Assembly: GCF_019243775.1 (NCBI RefSeq)
Contig: NZ_CP069157.1
Coordinates: 1,860,001-1,924,000, forward strand
From: Morganella morganii
GTDB taxonomy: Bacteria; Pseudomonadota; Gammaproteobacteria; Enterobacterales; Enterobacteriaceae
Length of the DNA stretch: 64,000 nt
Direction: 5' to 3'
The position numbers and the translations under genes were made by a program. Of this stretch, positions 9,105 through 19,184 are shown in pieces. Each line of letters starts with the position of its first letter. The stretch's first letter is position 1. The notes under the pieces were generated by a model. It ran no database searches, had not been told where the DNA came from, and saw only the letters and a list, made by a program, of their open reading frames with translations.

Positions 9105-9140
9105 AAAAGCCCCGTTTCATGGCTCTGAAACGGGGCTTTT
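9105..9140. terminator. Strong bidirectional terminator
   Basis: A perfect 15-bp stem: AAAAGCCCCGTTTCA (9105-9119) and TGAAACGGGGCTTTT (9126-9140) with a 6-base loop. It can stop the minus-strand ybiT transcript and any plus-strand readthrough. Confidence 0.85.
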
Positions 9141-9159
9141 CTTATTGGCAGAACGGGGA

Positions 9160-10767
9160 TCAGTTATTTTCTGATTCAATACCGCGGCTGCGCAGGTACT
9201 CATCGTAACTGCCGGTAAAGTCAGTGACTTTTTCCGGTGTGATTTCGATGATACGGGTCGCCAGGGAGCTGACGAACTCACGGTCATGGGAAACAAACAC
9301 TAATGTTCCCTGATATAATTCCAGCGCCATATTCAGGGATTCAATAGATTCCATGTCGAGGTGGTTGGTCGGTTCATCCATAATCAGAATGTTTGGTTTG
9401 GTCATCATTAACTTACCAAATAACATCCGGCCTTTTTCACCCCCGGATAACACCTGTACGGATTTTTTAATGTCATCCTGGGAGAACAGCAGGCGGCCCA
9501 ATACACTACGGACTGATTGCTCATCATCACCCGGCTGCATCCACAGGCTCATCCAGTCGAAAACCGTCATATCAACTTCAAAATCGGTGGCGTGATCCTG
9601 CGCGTAGTAACCGATATTGGCGTTTTCAGACCACTTATAACGACCGGTATCCGGTGTCAGCTCACCGACCAGGGTTTTCAGGAAGGTGGATTTACCCACA
9701 CCGTTCATACCCAGAACCGCGACTTTTTCACCCACTTCCATCATCATATTGACGTTTTTGAACAGCGGGGCGTTACCGTCATAACCTTTGGACAGGTTTT
9801 CCACTTCCAGCGCATTACGGAATAATTTTTTATCCTGCTCAAAACGGATAAACGGGTTCTGACGGCTGGACGCTTTAATCTCGGTCAGCTGAATTTTTTC
9901 AATCTGTTTGGCGCGGGACGTTGCCTGACGGGACTTGGAGGCATTTGCGCTGAAACGGCTGACAAATGACTGCAATTCACTGATTTGTGCTTTTTTCTTC
10001 GCGTTATCCGCTAACAGTCGTTCGCGCGCCTGAGTAGCAGCAAACATATATTCATCGTAGTTGCCCGGATGCACATTCAGGCTGCCGTAGTCCAGATCGG
10101 CCATGTGCGTGCACACCATATTCAGGAAGTGACGGTCATGGGAAATGATGATCATGGTGCTGTTGCGCGCATTCAGTGTCTGCTCCAGCCAGCGGATGGT
10201 GTCGATATCCAGGTTGTTGGTCGGTTCGTCGAGCAGCAGAATATCCGGGTCCGCAAACAACGCCTGTGCCAGCAGCACACGCAGTTTCCAGCCGGGTGCG
10301 ATTTCACTCATCGGGCCGTTATGCTGTTCCAGCGGGATCCCCACACCCAGCAGTAATTCACCGGCGCGGGATTCAACGGTGTAGCCGTCCATTTCAGCAA
10401 ACTGCACTTCGAGATCCGCCACGAGCATACCGTCTTCTTCGCTCATGTCCGGCAGGCTGTAGATGCGGTCACGCTCCTGTTTGACTTCCCACAGTTCGGT
10501 GTGACCCATAATGACTGTGTCGAGCACAGAAAATTCTTCATAGGCGAACTGATCCTGTTTCAGTTTACCCAGACGTTCGTTCGGGTCGAGAAACACGTTG
10601 CCGCTGCTTGGCGCCAGATCACCGCCGAGAATTTTCATAAACGTGGATTTACCGCTGCCGTTTGCGCCGATCAGGCCATAGCGGTTACCGCCGCCGAATT
10701 TGACAGAGATATTTTCAAACAGCGGCTTGGCGCCGAACTGCATCGTAATATTGTTGCTGATTAACAA
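9160..10767 (-). CDS. ybiT: ABC-F translation-type ATPase YbiT
   Basis: 535 residues with two ABC ATPase domains. Walker A motifs are GANGSGKST near residue 34 and GMNGVGKST near 354. Both domains have Walker [23 protein letters not shown], and only the second keeps a canonical LSGGEKGR signature; the first has the YbiT-type APGWKLRV. There is no membrane domain. ABC-F proteins act on the ribosome E site. The reading frame starts with TTG at the position homologous to the known family start; only a weak GAG lies upstream. Confidence 0.92.
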   Translation of the reverse strand: MLISNNITMQFGAKPLFENISVKFGGGNRYGLIGANGSGKSTFMKILGGDLAPSSGNVFLDPNERLGKLKQDQFAYEEFSVLDTVIMGHTELWEVKQERDRIYSLPDMSEEDGMLVADLEVQFAEMDGYTVESRAGELLLGVGIPLEQHNGPMSEIAPGWKLRVLLAQALFADPDILLLDEPTNNLDIDTIRWLEQTLNARNSTMIIISHDRHFLNMVCTHMADLDYGSLNVHPGNYDEYMFAATQARERLLADNAKKKAQISELQSFVSRFSANASKSRQATSRAKQIEKIQLTEIKASSRQNPFIRFEQDKKLFRNALEVENLSKGYDGNAPLFKNVNMMMEVGEKVAVLGMNGVGKSTFLKTLVGELTPDTGRYKWSENANIGYYAQDHATDFEVDMTVFDWMSLWMQPGDDEQSVRSVLGRLLFSQDDIKKSVQVLSGGEKGRMLFGKLMMTKPNILIMDEPTNHLDMESIESLNMALELYQGTLVFVSHDREFVSSLATRIIEITPEKVTDFTGSYDEYLRSRGIESENN

Positions 10768-10844
10768 GACGAATACTCATAAGTTAAAGGAGAAAATAAA
10801 CGGCGGGCATTATGCCACAGATGGGCGGCGAGGCACAGATGTAT

Positions 10845-10877
10845 AAAAAAAAGGGCGGTGACCCTGCAGGCCACCGC
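10845..10877 (-). terminator. Terminator of the small secreted-protein gene
   Basis: Read on the minus strand, GCGGTG (10877-10872) and CACCGC (10860-10855) form a stem enclosing GCCTGCAGGGT, followed by a run of eight Ts (10852-10845). Confidence 0.7.
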
Positions 10878-10885
10878 AGTACATA

Positions 10886-11338
10886 TTATTGTGAGTTCGG
10901 ATCCATGGCATAGATTTCACCGGATCCATCTTCCGGCAGACCGTAATTCAGAACATCATAGATCCCCAAATCGGTTTTACAGACCTTTTTATTGATGACT
11001 TTATCGCCTTTATAGACCGCCAGGCCGGTAAATTCCCAGCCGCGGCCCATTCCGCTGTATACCACATAGTTAAACGGGCCGTTTTCAAAGCGGATATACG
11101 CCGAACCACCGCCGCTAAACATGGTTTGTCCGACATAAACACCATTTTTCGCATTGCTTTTTACCGGCAGGGTAATTTCCGGTTTTGCCAGCGTCCCGTA
11201 GCGGTATGCCGGCGTTTTACCTTTTTCCACCACCACACTGACATATTTATTATTTTCCAGCTGGCAGGTAAACTCCTGAGCCAGCGCCGGGGCCGATAAC
11301 AGCCCGGTTACGATCATCCCGGTAAGATACTTTTTCAT
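10886..11338 (-). CDS. Secreted protein of unknown function
   Basis: 150 residues with a Sec signal peptide (MKKYLTGMIVTGLLSAPALA, then QE). The mature domain is beta-rich with two widely spaced cysteines (in FTCQ and KKVCK), suggesting one disulfide in the periplasm. No family recognised. Monocistronic, with its own terminator. Confidence 0.6.
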   Translation of the reverse strand: MKKYLTGMIVTGLLSAPALAQEFTCQLENNKYVSVVVEKGKTPAYRYGTLAKPEITLPVKSNAKNGVYVGQTMFSGGGSAYIRFENGPFNYVVYSGMGRGWEFTGLAVYKGDKVINKKVCKTDLGIYDVLNYGLPEDGSGEIYAMDPNSQ

Positions 11339-11455
11339 TTTTCTGCCTTTACAGGTTATTGTCCGGAGTCCGGCGTGTTATTAATTGTTGTGATCGGCTA
11401 TTTATTAGCATAAAAATGAATTTATTTCCGGTTTTCCGGAGCAGGATAAGTATAT

Positions 11456-12199
11456 ATGCCATGGACTTTTGCACATCCGGCGATTGTTTTTCCGCTGAAA
11501 AAATCCCGTTACGGGCGGTGGCTGAATCTGCCCGCACTGATTACGGGCAGTGTATCGCCGGACTTGCTGTATTCTTCCGGGATGTACCGCGCAGCGGATG
11601 AGGCGCATCATTTTACCGGCTGGTTTTATACCGGACTGCCGGTGTGTCTGGCGGTTCTGCTGATTTTTCACTGGTTATCCGTGCCGCTGAAAACCGTGTT
11701 ACCGTTTCCGGTGACTGACCCGCTGACCCGTTCTCTGCGGAAAAACAGTGTCATTTTGTTGTCTCTGTTTATCGGGGCGGCCACACATATTATCTGGGAT
11801 GCATTTACCCATGAAACCGGCACGATGGTGCGGGCGCTGTCCGTTTTGCAGGTACCGTTGTTGCAAGGTATGACTGACGGGCAGGAGATTGCGGTATATA
11901 AAGTGTTGCAGCATCTGGGATCACTGCTTGGTACCGGCTATCTCTGTCTGAAATTTGCACAGTATCAGCGGGCACTGCCGGAAGCAGAGAAGCGCGGGAA
12001 TCTTATCCGGCTTATCCGTCTGATTGCACTGGCAGTTCTGGCGGCACTGTGTACGGCGCCGCTGGCGTACCGTCTGGCGCAGACAGCAACCGGTGTTCAT
12101 ATAAATCGTTTTGTCTTTTATGAATTGTCACTTTCTGTCTCCTTTTTTGCCGGGCTTGTTGTCCTGGTGGCACTTTTTCAGGTTATCAGAAAGCGTTAA
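11456..12199 (+). CDS. DUF4184 family membrane protein
   Basis: 247 residues. The N-terminal MPWTFAHPAIVFPL opening and later HIIWDAFTH motif are DUF4184 landmarks. Five to six membrane segments follow. The conserved histidines resemble those of membrane-bound metal-dependent hydrolases of the YfhO/DUF457 type, but no reaction is established. Its downstream neighbour yaiI is 48 bp away on the same strand. Confidence 0.8.
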   Translation: MPWTFAHPAIVFPLKKSRYGRWLNLPALITGSVSPDLLYSSGMYRAADEAHHFTGWFYTGLPVCLAVLLIFHWLSVPLKTVLPFPVTDPLTRSLRKNSVILLSLFIGAATHIIWDAFTHETGTMVRALSVLQVPLLQGMTDGQEIAVYKVLQHLGSLLGTGYLCLKFAQYQRALPEAEKRGNLIRLIRLIALAVLAALCTAPLAYRLAQTATGVHINRFVFYELSLSVSFFAGLVVLVALFQVIRKR

Positions 12200-12247
12200 T
12201 ACGTTATGATCGCGGATTAAATTTTGCAGTACAGAGGAAAATAAACA

Positions 12248-12712
12248 GTGGCGATTTGGGTGGATGCGGACGCCTGTCCGAAAGTTATCAAAGAGATCCT
12301 TTACCGGGCAGCGGATCGGGAAAAAACGGAAGTCACCTTTGTGGCCAATCAGCGGCTGGTGGTACCACCGTCACCATTTTTAAAAACATTGCAGGTCTCA
12401 GCCGGGTTTGATGTGGCCGATAATGAAATTGTCCGCCGCGTGCAGAAAGATGATCTTGTCGTCACCGCTGATATTCCGCTGGCCGCTGAAGTGCTGGAGA
12501 AGGGCGCGGTGGCACTGAACCCGCGCGGCGAACGTTATACCCCGGCGACTATCCGTGAGCGCCTGACCATGCGTGACTTTATGGACACCATGCGGGCTTC
12601 CGGCATCCAGACCGGCGGTCCGGCGGCGCTGAACCAGCGTGATCGCCAACTGTTTGCCAATGAACTGGATAAATGGTTTCTGCAGTGTAAAAAACGCACG
12701 CCATCCGCCTGA
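12248..12712 (+). CDS. yaiI: YaiI/YqxD family (UPF0178) protein
   Basis: 154 residues beginning [15 protein letters not shown], the signature of the UPF0178 family, with conserved acidic residues typical of PIN-like nuclease folds. The start is GTG at 12248 behind an AGAGGA site. Function unproven; a PIN-type RNA processing role is suggested by fold only. Confidence 0.88.
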   Translation: MAIWVDADACPKVIKEILYRAADREKTEVTFVANQRLVVPPSPFLKTLQVSAGFDVADNEIVRRVQKDDLVVTADIPLAAEVLEKGAVALNPRGERYTPATIRERLTMRDFMDTMRASGIQTGGPAALNQRDRQLFANELDKWFLQCKKRTPSA

Positions 12713-12741
12713 TTTTTCCCTCATTATTAATATATTTATAA

Positions 12742-12775
12742 AACGCCGGGTGCTGCTGTGGCATCCGGCGTTTTA
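12742..12775 (+). terminator. Terminator after yaiI
   Basis: AACGCCGGGTGC and GCATCCGGCGTT form a stem with one G-U wobble around a short loop, followed by TTATTTTT. Confidence 0.8.
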
Positions 12776-12988
12776 TTTTTATTCCTGATGTAACAACTTC
12801 TTAAAAAAGCTCATTACTTAGCCTTATCCACTATAATAACAATGGTTTATGATATTTCCCGCTGGTTTTATCGCAGACGATCCGGCCTGAATCCTGTTTA
12901 TCACCTCGTCAAATCCGATACTTTATATCGGCAATTCCTGATAAAGCTTACCTTAAGTCTCGTTATTATTAACATCACACTATATTCA

Positions 12989-13016
12989 TTAACATTACAA
13001 TGATAATTGTTATAAT
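12989..13016 (+). promoter_or_regulatory. Promoter of the L-amino acid deaminase gene
   Basis: TTAACA (12989-12994), 16-bp spacer, then a perfect TATAAT (13011-13016), about 60 bp before the start codon. ACAATGATAATTGT sits inside the spacer, and CACACTA/TAGTGTG flank the region as an inverted repeat. The remaining 200 bp (12781-12988) are AT-rich without a gene. Confidence 0.55.
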
Positions 13017-13077
13017 TAGTGTGCTACTTAATTAAAAAAATGCCACACAAATATTACAGATAATGATGAGGCTTTAG

Positions 13078-14502
13078 ATGAAAATCTCACGCAGAAAGTT
13101 AATTTTAGGGGTTGGTGCTGCCGGCGTACTGGCAGGTGGTGCTTCAGTATTAGTTCCTATGGTTCGCCGCGACGGCAAATTTGTGGAATCGACTTCACGC
13201 GCAAAACATGTTGACGGCACCGAAGGTGCATTACCGAAAGAGTCCGATGCAGTCATTATCGGCGGCGGCATGATGGGGATCATGACAGCGATTAACCTGG
13301 CGGAAAGAGGCATGAGCGTCACCGTCCTGGAAAAAGGTGAAATCGCCGGTGAGCAGTCCGGACGTGCTTACAGCCAGATCATCAGCTACAAAACATCAAA
13401 AGAAATTTTCCCGCTGCACCATTACGGCAAAATGTTATGGCGCGGTATGAATGAAAAAATCGGAGCGGATACCAGCTATCGTACCCAGGGCCGTGTTGAG
13501 GTACCGTCAAGTGCGGAAGATCTCGCAAACTCACAGGCCTGGGTTGAGAGTGCCAAAGAGTGGGCTGCTGATTTCGAAGCACCGCTCAACACCCGTTTCA
13601 TTCAGGGCGACGAACTGAAAAAACGCCTGGTTGATGCCAAAACAGACTGGCCGATTGCCGGTTTTGAAGAAGATTCAGGCAGTGTTGACCCGGAAACCGG
13701 TGTACCGGTTCTGGCGCAGTATGCCAAGTCTCTGGGTGTTAAAATCTACACTAACTGCGCGGTCCGTGGTATCGAAACTGCCGGTGGTAAAGTCTCTGAT
13801 GTGGTCACAGAGAAGGGTGCAATCAAAACCTCTCATGTGGTCCTGACCGGCGGTATCTGGTCACGCCTGTTTATGGGTAACCTGGGCATTGATATCCCGA
13901 CACTGAACGTCTATCTGTCACAACAGCGTGTTTCCGGCGTTCCGGGCGCACCACGCGGTAACGTGCATCTGCCGAGCGGCATTCACTTCCGCGAGCAGGC
14001 AGACGGCACATATGCCGTGGCACCGCGTATCTTCACCAGCTCGGTGGTGAAAGACAGCTTCCTGCTGGGGCCGAAATTCCTGCATCTGCTGGGTGGCGGT
14101 GAGCTGCCGCTGGAATTCTCCATCGGTGAAGATCTGTTCAACTCATTCAAAATGGCAACATCCTGGAACCTCGATGAAGTCACACCGTTCGAGACTTACC
14201 GCATCGCAACCGCCACACAGAATACCGAACACCTGGATGCGGTATTTGCCCGCATGAAAGCGGAATTCCCTGTATTTGAACAATCGAAAGTCGTTGAACG
14301 CTGGGGCGCGGTTGTCGCACCAACCTACGACGAACTGCCGATTATTTCTGAAGTGAAAGAGTATCCGGGTCTGGTGATCAACACCGCGACTGTCTGGGGT
14401 ATGACAGAAGGTCCGGCATCCGGTGAAATCACTGCGGATATCGTGACCGGTAAAAAACCGGTTATTGACCCGGCTCCGTTTAGTCTTTCACGTTTTAGTT
14501 AA
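13078..14502 (+). CDS. Membrane L-amino acid deaminase (FAD, Proteus type)
   Basis: 474 residues, closely resembling Proteus/Providencia L-amino acid deaminases. It opens with a twin-arginine-like MKISRRKLILGVGAAG signal that stays as a membrane anchor, then a dinucleotide fold (VIIGGGMMGIMTAINLAERG, residues 58-77) binding FAD. GEQSGRAYSQ and the C-terminal VINTATVWGMTEGPASGE are family landmarks. It oxidises L-amino acids to imino acids, which give 2-oxo acids and ammonia, passing electrons to the respiratory chain without H2O2. The exported RidA gene follows 40 bp later. This enzyme is diagnostic for the Proteus-Providencia-Morganella group. Confidence 0.93.
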   Translation: MKISRRKLILGVGAAGVLAGGASVLVPMVRRDGKFVESTSRAKHVDGTEGALPKESDAVIIGGGMMGIMTAINLAERGMSVTVLEKGEIAGEQSGRAYSQIISYKTSKEIFPLHHYGKMLWRGMNEKIGADTSYRTQGRVEVPSSAEDLANSQAWVESAKEWAADFEAPLNTRFIQGDELKKRLVDAKTDWPIAGFEEDSGSVDPETGVPVLAQYAKSLGVKIYTNCAVRGIETAGGKVSDVVTEKGAIKTSHVVLTGGIWSRLFMGNLGIDIPTLNVYLSQQRVSGVPGAPRGNVHLPSGIHFREQADGTYAVAPRIFTSSVVKDSFLLGPKFLHLLGGGELPLEFSIGEDLFNSFKMATSWNLDEVTPFETYRIATATQNTEHLDAVFARMKAEFPVFEQSKVVERWGAVVAPTYDELPIISEVKEYPGLVINTATVWGMTEGPASGEITADIVTGKKPVIDPAPFSLSRFS

Positions 14503-14542
14503 TTTTCTGATTACTTACGTTGATACTATTAAGAGGCTTAAT

Positions 14543-15031
14543 ATGCGTTACAAAAGTTTACTGTTAGCTCTTCCGCTGGTCTGGGGCGCGGCTCACGCGT
14601 CAGAAGGTGTTGTTCATCATAAACTGAACGGTATGCCTATCTCTGAATCTGTGGAAATCAGCAGCAGCAAAAATATTATTTTCCTCAGCGGTAAAGTACC
14701 GACCAAAATTTCCAAAGACGCACCGGAAGGTGTTCTGGCGTCATACGGCAATACTGAAGCACAGACCATCAATATCATGGAACAGATCAAGGCGCACCTG
14801 GCTGGCTTAGGTCTGGAAATGAAGGATGTGGTGAAAATGCAGGTATTCCTGGTCGGCGGCGAAGAGACTGACGGTAATATGGATTTCGCGGGCTTTATGG
14901 CCGGTTACTCCAAATATTACAACGACAAAGATTCCGGTAACACATTACCGGCGCGTACCACTGTTCAGGTTTCTAAATTAGCAAACCCGGCATGGCGTGT
15001 AGAGATCGAAGTGACAGCTGTTCGTCCGTAA
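14543..15031 (+). CDS. Exported RidA-family (YjgF) imine deaminase
   Basis: 162 residues starting at ATG 14543 behind AGAGGC. A Sec signal peptide ends AHA-SE (residue about 20). The rest is a RidA fold with the family's QTINIMEQIKAHL and PARTTVQVSKL segments, including the substrate-binding arginine. RidA proteins hydrolyse reactive 2-imino acids. Most are cytosolic; this one should be periplasmic. It lies directly behind the deaminase that makes imino acids on that side of the membrane, so the two probably work in sequence. Confidence 0.85.
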   Translation: MRYKSLLLALPLVWGAAHASEGVVHHKLNGMPISESVEISSSKNIIFLSGKVPTKISKDAPEGVLASYGNTEAQTINIMEQIKAHLAGLGLEMKDVVKMQVFLVGGEETDGNMDFAGFMAGYSKYYNDKDSGNTLPARTTVQVSKLANPAWRVEIEVTAVRP

Positions 15032-15051
15032 TGGTATCAGCGCGTTAACAG

Positions 15052-15086
15052 CGGGTTTGCCTCCGGAAGGGGCAAACCCGTTTTTT
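15052..15086 (+). terminator. Terminator after the deaminase/RidA operon
   Basis: CGGGTTTGCC (15052-15061) and GGCAAACCCG (15071-15080) form a 10-bp stem followed by six Ts. Confidence 0.88.
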
Positions 15087-15223
15087 ATTACCTGATATCA
15101 GAACATTATCCGGCCTGATGCATTCCGGATACCCCGTGGTTAAATTATAGAACTGTCCTGTACCTTATTCTGATGTAAAAAAGAAGCCCGGACATATTGC
15201 CGGAATACTTCGGAGAAATAAGA

Positions 15224-16024
15224 ATGACCACAGCAAATTCTGAAAAACCGCGTAACGGATATTTGACGGATTATCAGTACAATGGGGTATGGCGTAAAGG
15301 GATAAAATTTCCGGAAGGGAAACTGAGCTATTATGACCAGTATGATATTGTTATTGAAGGTATTACCTGGCAGTCACCTGAACAGATTGACAGCGAAAAT
15401 ATAATTCTGGTTCCGGCAGAAGAGGATATCGTATGGAACAGCCGGATCGGGATATATGGTTCGCGGGGTTCTGAAGCCAGTGAGACCGTTTATCTGGAAG
15501 GAACCGAAATTAAACCATTCGGCGGCAAAATAGACAATTCCGGAACACAAACCCGGGTTGTGTTCGAAGAAGGCAGTGTTACCCGTTATAATAATTATCA
15601 GGCTGTCATCGGCGGCAAAAAATATACGGATTTACCTGTTGATTCCGCCAATAATGCGATCGGCCTGACGGTTAAAATGGGTGAATATGACGGTGTGGTT
15701 TTATCCGGGCTGAATGACCGCAGTCAGCCGGTCACAATTTTTGAAAAAGACCGCGAAAATAAACCATTACAAGGTTTTGTTATTTTTCACGGCAGCACAT
15801 CTACCTGTATCATGTTTCGTAAAGGTGACCTCACTGCCTTTGCTGCCGGGTATAAATTGTACTATGAGGATACCTTTACCACCGCATCAATTAACCTTGA
15901 GCCGATTCATATCCGTTTTGAATCCGTAGGTAAAAATATCCGCACAGAAGTACGTTTGGTTGCCCTTGACAGTAATGGTGCAGAGGGGGAAACCTTATTC
16001 CGGGGTCGTTATAATCAGGGATAA
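15224..16024 (+). CDS. Unknown protein with three internal beta-type repeats
   Basis: About 266 residues from ATG 15224, preceded by GGAG. No signal peptide. Three imperfect repeats share the pattern F-x-x-G-x-[LV]-x-x-[YF]-x-x-[YG]: FPEGKLSYYDQYDIVIEG, FEEGSVTRYNNYQAVIGG and FRKGDLTAFAAGYKLYYE. Each is preceded by a short strand pair with GI/GK-rich turns. No family recognised. Monocistronic, between a terminator and the convergent RND operon. Confidence 0.6.
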   Translation: MTTANSEKPRNGYLTDYQYNGVWRKGIKFPEGKLSYYDQYDIVIEGITWQSPEQIDSENIILVPAEEDIVWNSRIGIYGSRGSEASETVYLEGTEIKPFGGKIDNSGTQTRVVFEEGSVTRYNNYQAVIGGKKYTDLPVDSANNAIGLTVKMGEYDGVVLSGLNDRSQPVTIFEKDRENKPLQGFVIFHGSTSTCIMFRKGDLTAFAAGYKLYYEDTFTTASINLEPIHIRFESVGKNIRTEVRLVALDSNGAEGETLFRGRYNQG

Positions 16025-16097
16025 ACTTTATATTCCTGGTTTTACTGTGTTAAAGCTGCGAACAACCAGTAAATTACTTATTGTTCGCAGCGGGACT

Positions 16098-19000
16098 TTA
16101 CCACTCCTTCACATCCCGGTCGGCTTTGGTGACGGAAGTCAGTTTTGCCAGACGCGGTAATAATGCTTTTTTCAGATCATCCATAAAAGTATAAATGACC
16201 GGTACAAACAGCAGGCTGAGAATCGTGGAGCTTATCAGGCCGCCGATAACCGCGATGGCCATCGGCGCGCGGAACCCTGCATCTGCGCCGGACGTCAGTA
16301 CCAGCGGGACCATGCCGGCAATCATGGCAAATGTGGTCATAATTATCGGGCGGATCCGCTCGCGTCCCGCATCTTTTACCGCCTGTTCACGGCTGAGCCC
16401 GGCGCGCTCTTTTTCCAGGATAAATTCCACCAGCAGAATGGAGTTTTTTGTCACAATGCCCATCAGCATCAGAATGCCGATAATCACCGGCAGATCGATC
16501 ATTGCCCCATACAGCACAAGGGCGATGATCGCGCCGCCGACAGAAAACGGCAGGGCGGCGAGAATGGTGACCGGCTGGAGAAAATCTTTAAACAGCACAA
16601 TCAGAATCGCCAGCACCAGCAGAATACTGAACAGCATGGTACTGCTGAAACGCATAAACATATCATTCATATATTCCATATCGCCGTATTCCAGTTGTGA
16701 CACTGTCGCCGGGAGGTTCTGATACTCCGGCAGCGCCATCACTGCATTCAGTGCTTCACCGAGTGATAAACCGGTCAGATTAGCTTCCACCGACATTTTC
16801 CGGGCGCGGTTTATCCGGTCGATTTGTGCCGGCCCATCACTGAAATCAATGGCTGCCACCGCTTTCAGCGGTACATTTCCCTGAGCCGTGCTTCGTACGG
16901 ATAAATCATTCAGCACACGGATATCATTCCGCTGGTATTCAGGCAGTACCACCTGTAATGCCAGTTGTCTGTCCGGAAGATTGAATTTGGCACTGCGGGA
17001 GCCTGATTCCCCCATGGTAGCGACCCGCAGCGTGTCAGCGATTTCACTGACACTCACGCCGGTCCGCCCGGGGCCGTCAGGACGCGGTGTGACAATCAGC
17101 TCTTTGCGCAGCAGCGGTTTTATCACCTGCACATTACTGAATCCCGGCAGGCGGGCAATACCGTTACGCAGATTTTGCATGGCACTTTCCAGTTCAGCCG
17201 GGTCTGTGCCGGTGAAAACCAGCGAAAACTCTTTGCCGCCGTTACTGTTGCTGAAGTTATAACGGGCATCCGGCAGTTCACTGAACAGCGGGGCGATTGC
17301 GTGCTCAAATTCCTTCTGTGACAGTTCACGGCCACCGGGATCAACCAGTGTCAGAATGATTTCCCCCTTATGCTGCGCGATACCATCCGCATCATCCGCC
17401 ACACCCGCAATGGTATAAACGGATTTTATCTCCGGCCGGTCTTTCAGGGATTTTGTCAGTGTCCGCAGGCGTTGCTGTGTCTGCTCAACCGGCGTGCCGG
17501 GCGGCAGTTCCACTTCAATCTGTGTCACACTGATATCGCCCTCCGGCATAAAGCCGACAGGCAGCCGGGTCACGGAAGCCACAGAACCCACCAGAAATAC
17601 TAATGCCAGCGCCAGTGCGGTTTTCCGGTGTTTCAGTGTTGCAGATAACAACCCGGTGTATTTTTCTATCCAGCGCGGTACGGCTGATTCCGGATGCGGT
17701 TTCTTTGACGGTAACAGGATATACGCGGCCATCAGCGGCGTAACCAGCCGTGCAACCAGCAGAGATGAGAACACCGCCGCAGATACCGTCACTCCGAACG
17801 GCACAAAATATTTGCCGACAAATCCGCCGATAAAACTGACCGGCAGGAAAACCGCCACAATGGTCAGTGTGATCGCAACAATCGCAAAACCAATAGCATC
17901 AGAGGCTTTGAGTGCAGCAAGATACGGGCGCTCACCGCGCTCAATGTATTTCTGGATATTCTCGATTTCCACAATCGCGTCATCAACCAGGATCCCGATA
18001 ACCAGTGTCAGTGCAAGCAGGGTGATGCTGTTGAGACTGTAATCAAACAGTGCCAGCACAAAAAATGCCGGTAATATGGATAACGGCAGCGCCACTGCCG
18101 CAACCAGGGTTGCCCGCCAGCTTTTCAGGAAGAAAAAGACAATCACGATGGTCAGGAATGCCCCTTCCAGCAGGGTTTTAATCGTCAGCTGATAGCTTGA
18201 TTCGGTATAAGTAACGGTGGATGAGATCAGTTCAATCGTCAGTTCCGGATGTTTGGCGGCGATCTCCGTCAGGGCGGCATTTACCTGTTCCGCCACGGCG
18301 GTATCACTGGCACCTTTGGCGCGGAATACAGCAAACCCGGCCACATCACGGCCATTGAGCTGAGAAATACTGCGGGTGGTTTTTTGTCCGTTATAGATCT
18401 CCGCAATATCACCCAGTTTTATCCATTGCTCATTTTCAGCAGGCAACTGAATGCTTTTAATATCATCAGCCGTTGTTTTTTCACCCAGTACACGGATGGT
18501 ATGGGCCAGCGAATTATACTGCGATGAGCCACCTGCCGCGTTCTGATGCACACCGCGCAGCCATTCATTCACAGTAACCACCGACAGATTCAGGGCAGAG
18601 AGTTTGTCCGCGTCCGGTTCAATGCGGATCACCCGGTCAGCGCCGCCCTGACGGCTGACTTTCTGAACGCCGGGTAACATAATCAGCTGCTTACTGATGG
18701 TGTCATCAATAAACCAGGAAAGATCGGCTGCCGGAACGGTATCGGATGATACGGCGTAGCGCAGTATGGCACCGCCTTCGACGTCTATCCGGTTAATCAG
18801 CGGTTCATCAATGCTTTGCGGCAGTTCTCCCCGAATTTGTGAGATCTGCTCGCGGACATCATTAGTGGCAATATACGGATCAACATCGAGGTTAAATTCC
18901 ACCGTAGTTGAGGAAATACCTTCTGTTACGGAAGACGAAATATGACGGATGCCGGGAATGCCGGAAACGGCCCGTTCGACCTGTTTGGTCACCGCATTTT

Positions 19001-19184
19001 CCAGCTCTGACGGCGAGGAGCCGTCCTGAGTGACCGTCACTGTCACAATCGGGAAGTTAATCACCGGATTGGCTGTTACCGGCAGTTGTGCAAAAGAAAA
19101 TAACCCGGCAATGGTCAGCGCCAGAAAAATAACAATGACCGGAACCGGACGGGTGATAGCCCATGAGGAAAGCTGTAATTTCAT
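16098..19184 (-). CDS. RND efflux pump, inner-membrane permease (HAE1 family)
   Basis: 1028 residues with two halves of six membrane helices and large periplasmic loops. The proton-relay aspartates are present in GILVDDAIVEIENIQ (about residue 400), as is the HAE1 start RPVPVIVIFLALTIAG. It exports drugs or toxic compounds using the proton gradient. It is translationally coupled (ATGA overlap) to the adaptor gene. No outer-membrane channel or regulator gene is adjacent, so it must share a TolC-type channel encoded elsewhere. Confidence 0.9.
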   Translation of the reverse strand: MKLQLSSWAITRPVPVIVIFLALTIAGLFSFAQLPVTANPVINFPIVTVTVTQDGSSPSELENAVTKQVERAVSGIPGIRHISSSVTEGISSTTVEFNLDVDPYIATNDVREQISQIRGELPQSIDEPLINRIDVEGGAILRYAVSSDTVPAADLSWFIDDTISKQLIMLPGVQKVSRQGGADRVIRIEPDADKLSALNLSVVTVNEWLRGVHQNAAGGSSQYNSLAHTIRVLGEKTTADDIKSIQLPAENEQWIKLGDIAEIYNGQKTTRSISQLNGRDVAGFAVFRAKGASDTAVAEQVNAALTEIAAKHPELTIELISSTVTYTESSYQLTIKTLLEGAFLTIVIVFFFLKSWRATLVAAVALPLSILPAFFVLALFDYSLNSITLLALTLVIGILVDDAIVEIENIQKYIERGERPYLAALKASDAIGFAIVAITLTIVAVFLPVSFIGGFVGKYFVPFGVTVSAAVFSSLLVARLVTPLMAAYILLPSKKPHPESAVPRWIEKYTGLLSATLKHRKTALALALVFLVGSVASVTRLPVGFMPEGDISVTQIEVELPPGTPVEQTQQRLRTLTKSLKDRPEIKSVYTIAGVADDADGIAQHKGEIILTLVDPGGRELSQKEFEHAIAPLFSELPDARYNFSNSNGGKEFSLVFTGTDPAELESAMQNLRNGIARLPGFSNVQVIKPLLRKELIVTPRPDGPGRTGVSVSEIADTLRVATMGESGSRSAKFNLPDRQLALQVVLPEYQRNDIRVLNDLSVRSTAQGNVPLKAVAAIDFSDGPAQIDRINRARKMSVEANLTGLSLGEALNAVMALPEYQNLPATVSQLEYGDMEYMNDMFMRFSSTMLFSILLVLAILIVLFKDFLQPVTILAALPFSVGGAIIALVLYGAMIDLPVIIGILMLMGIVTKNSILLVEFILEKERAGLSREQAVKDAGRERIRPIIMTTFAMIAGMVPLVLTSGADAGFRAPMAIAVIGGLISSTILSLLFVPVIYTFMDDLKKALLPRLAKLTSVTKADRDVKEW

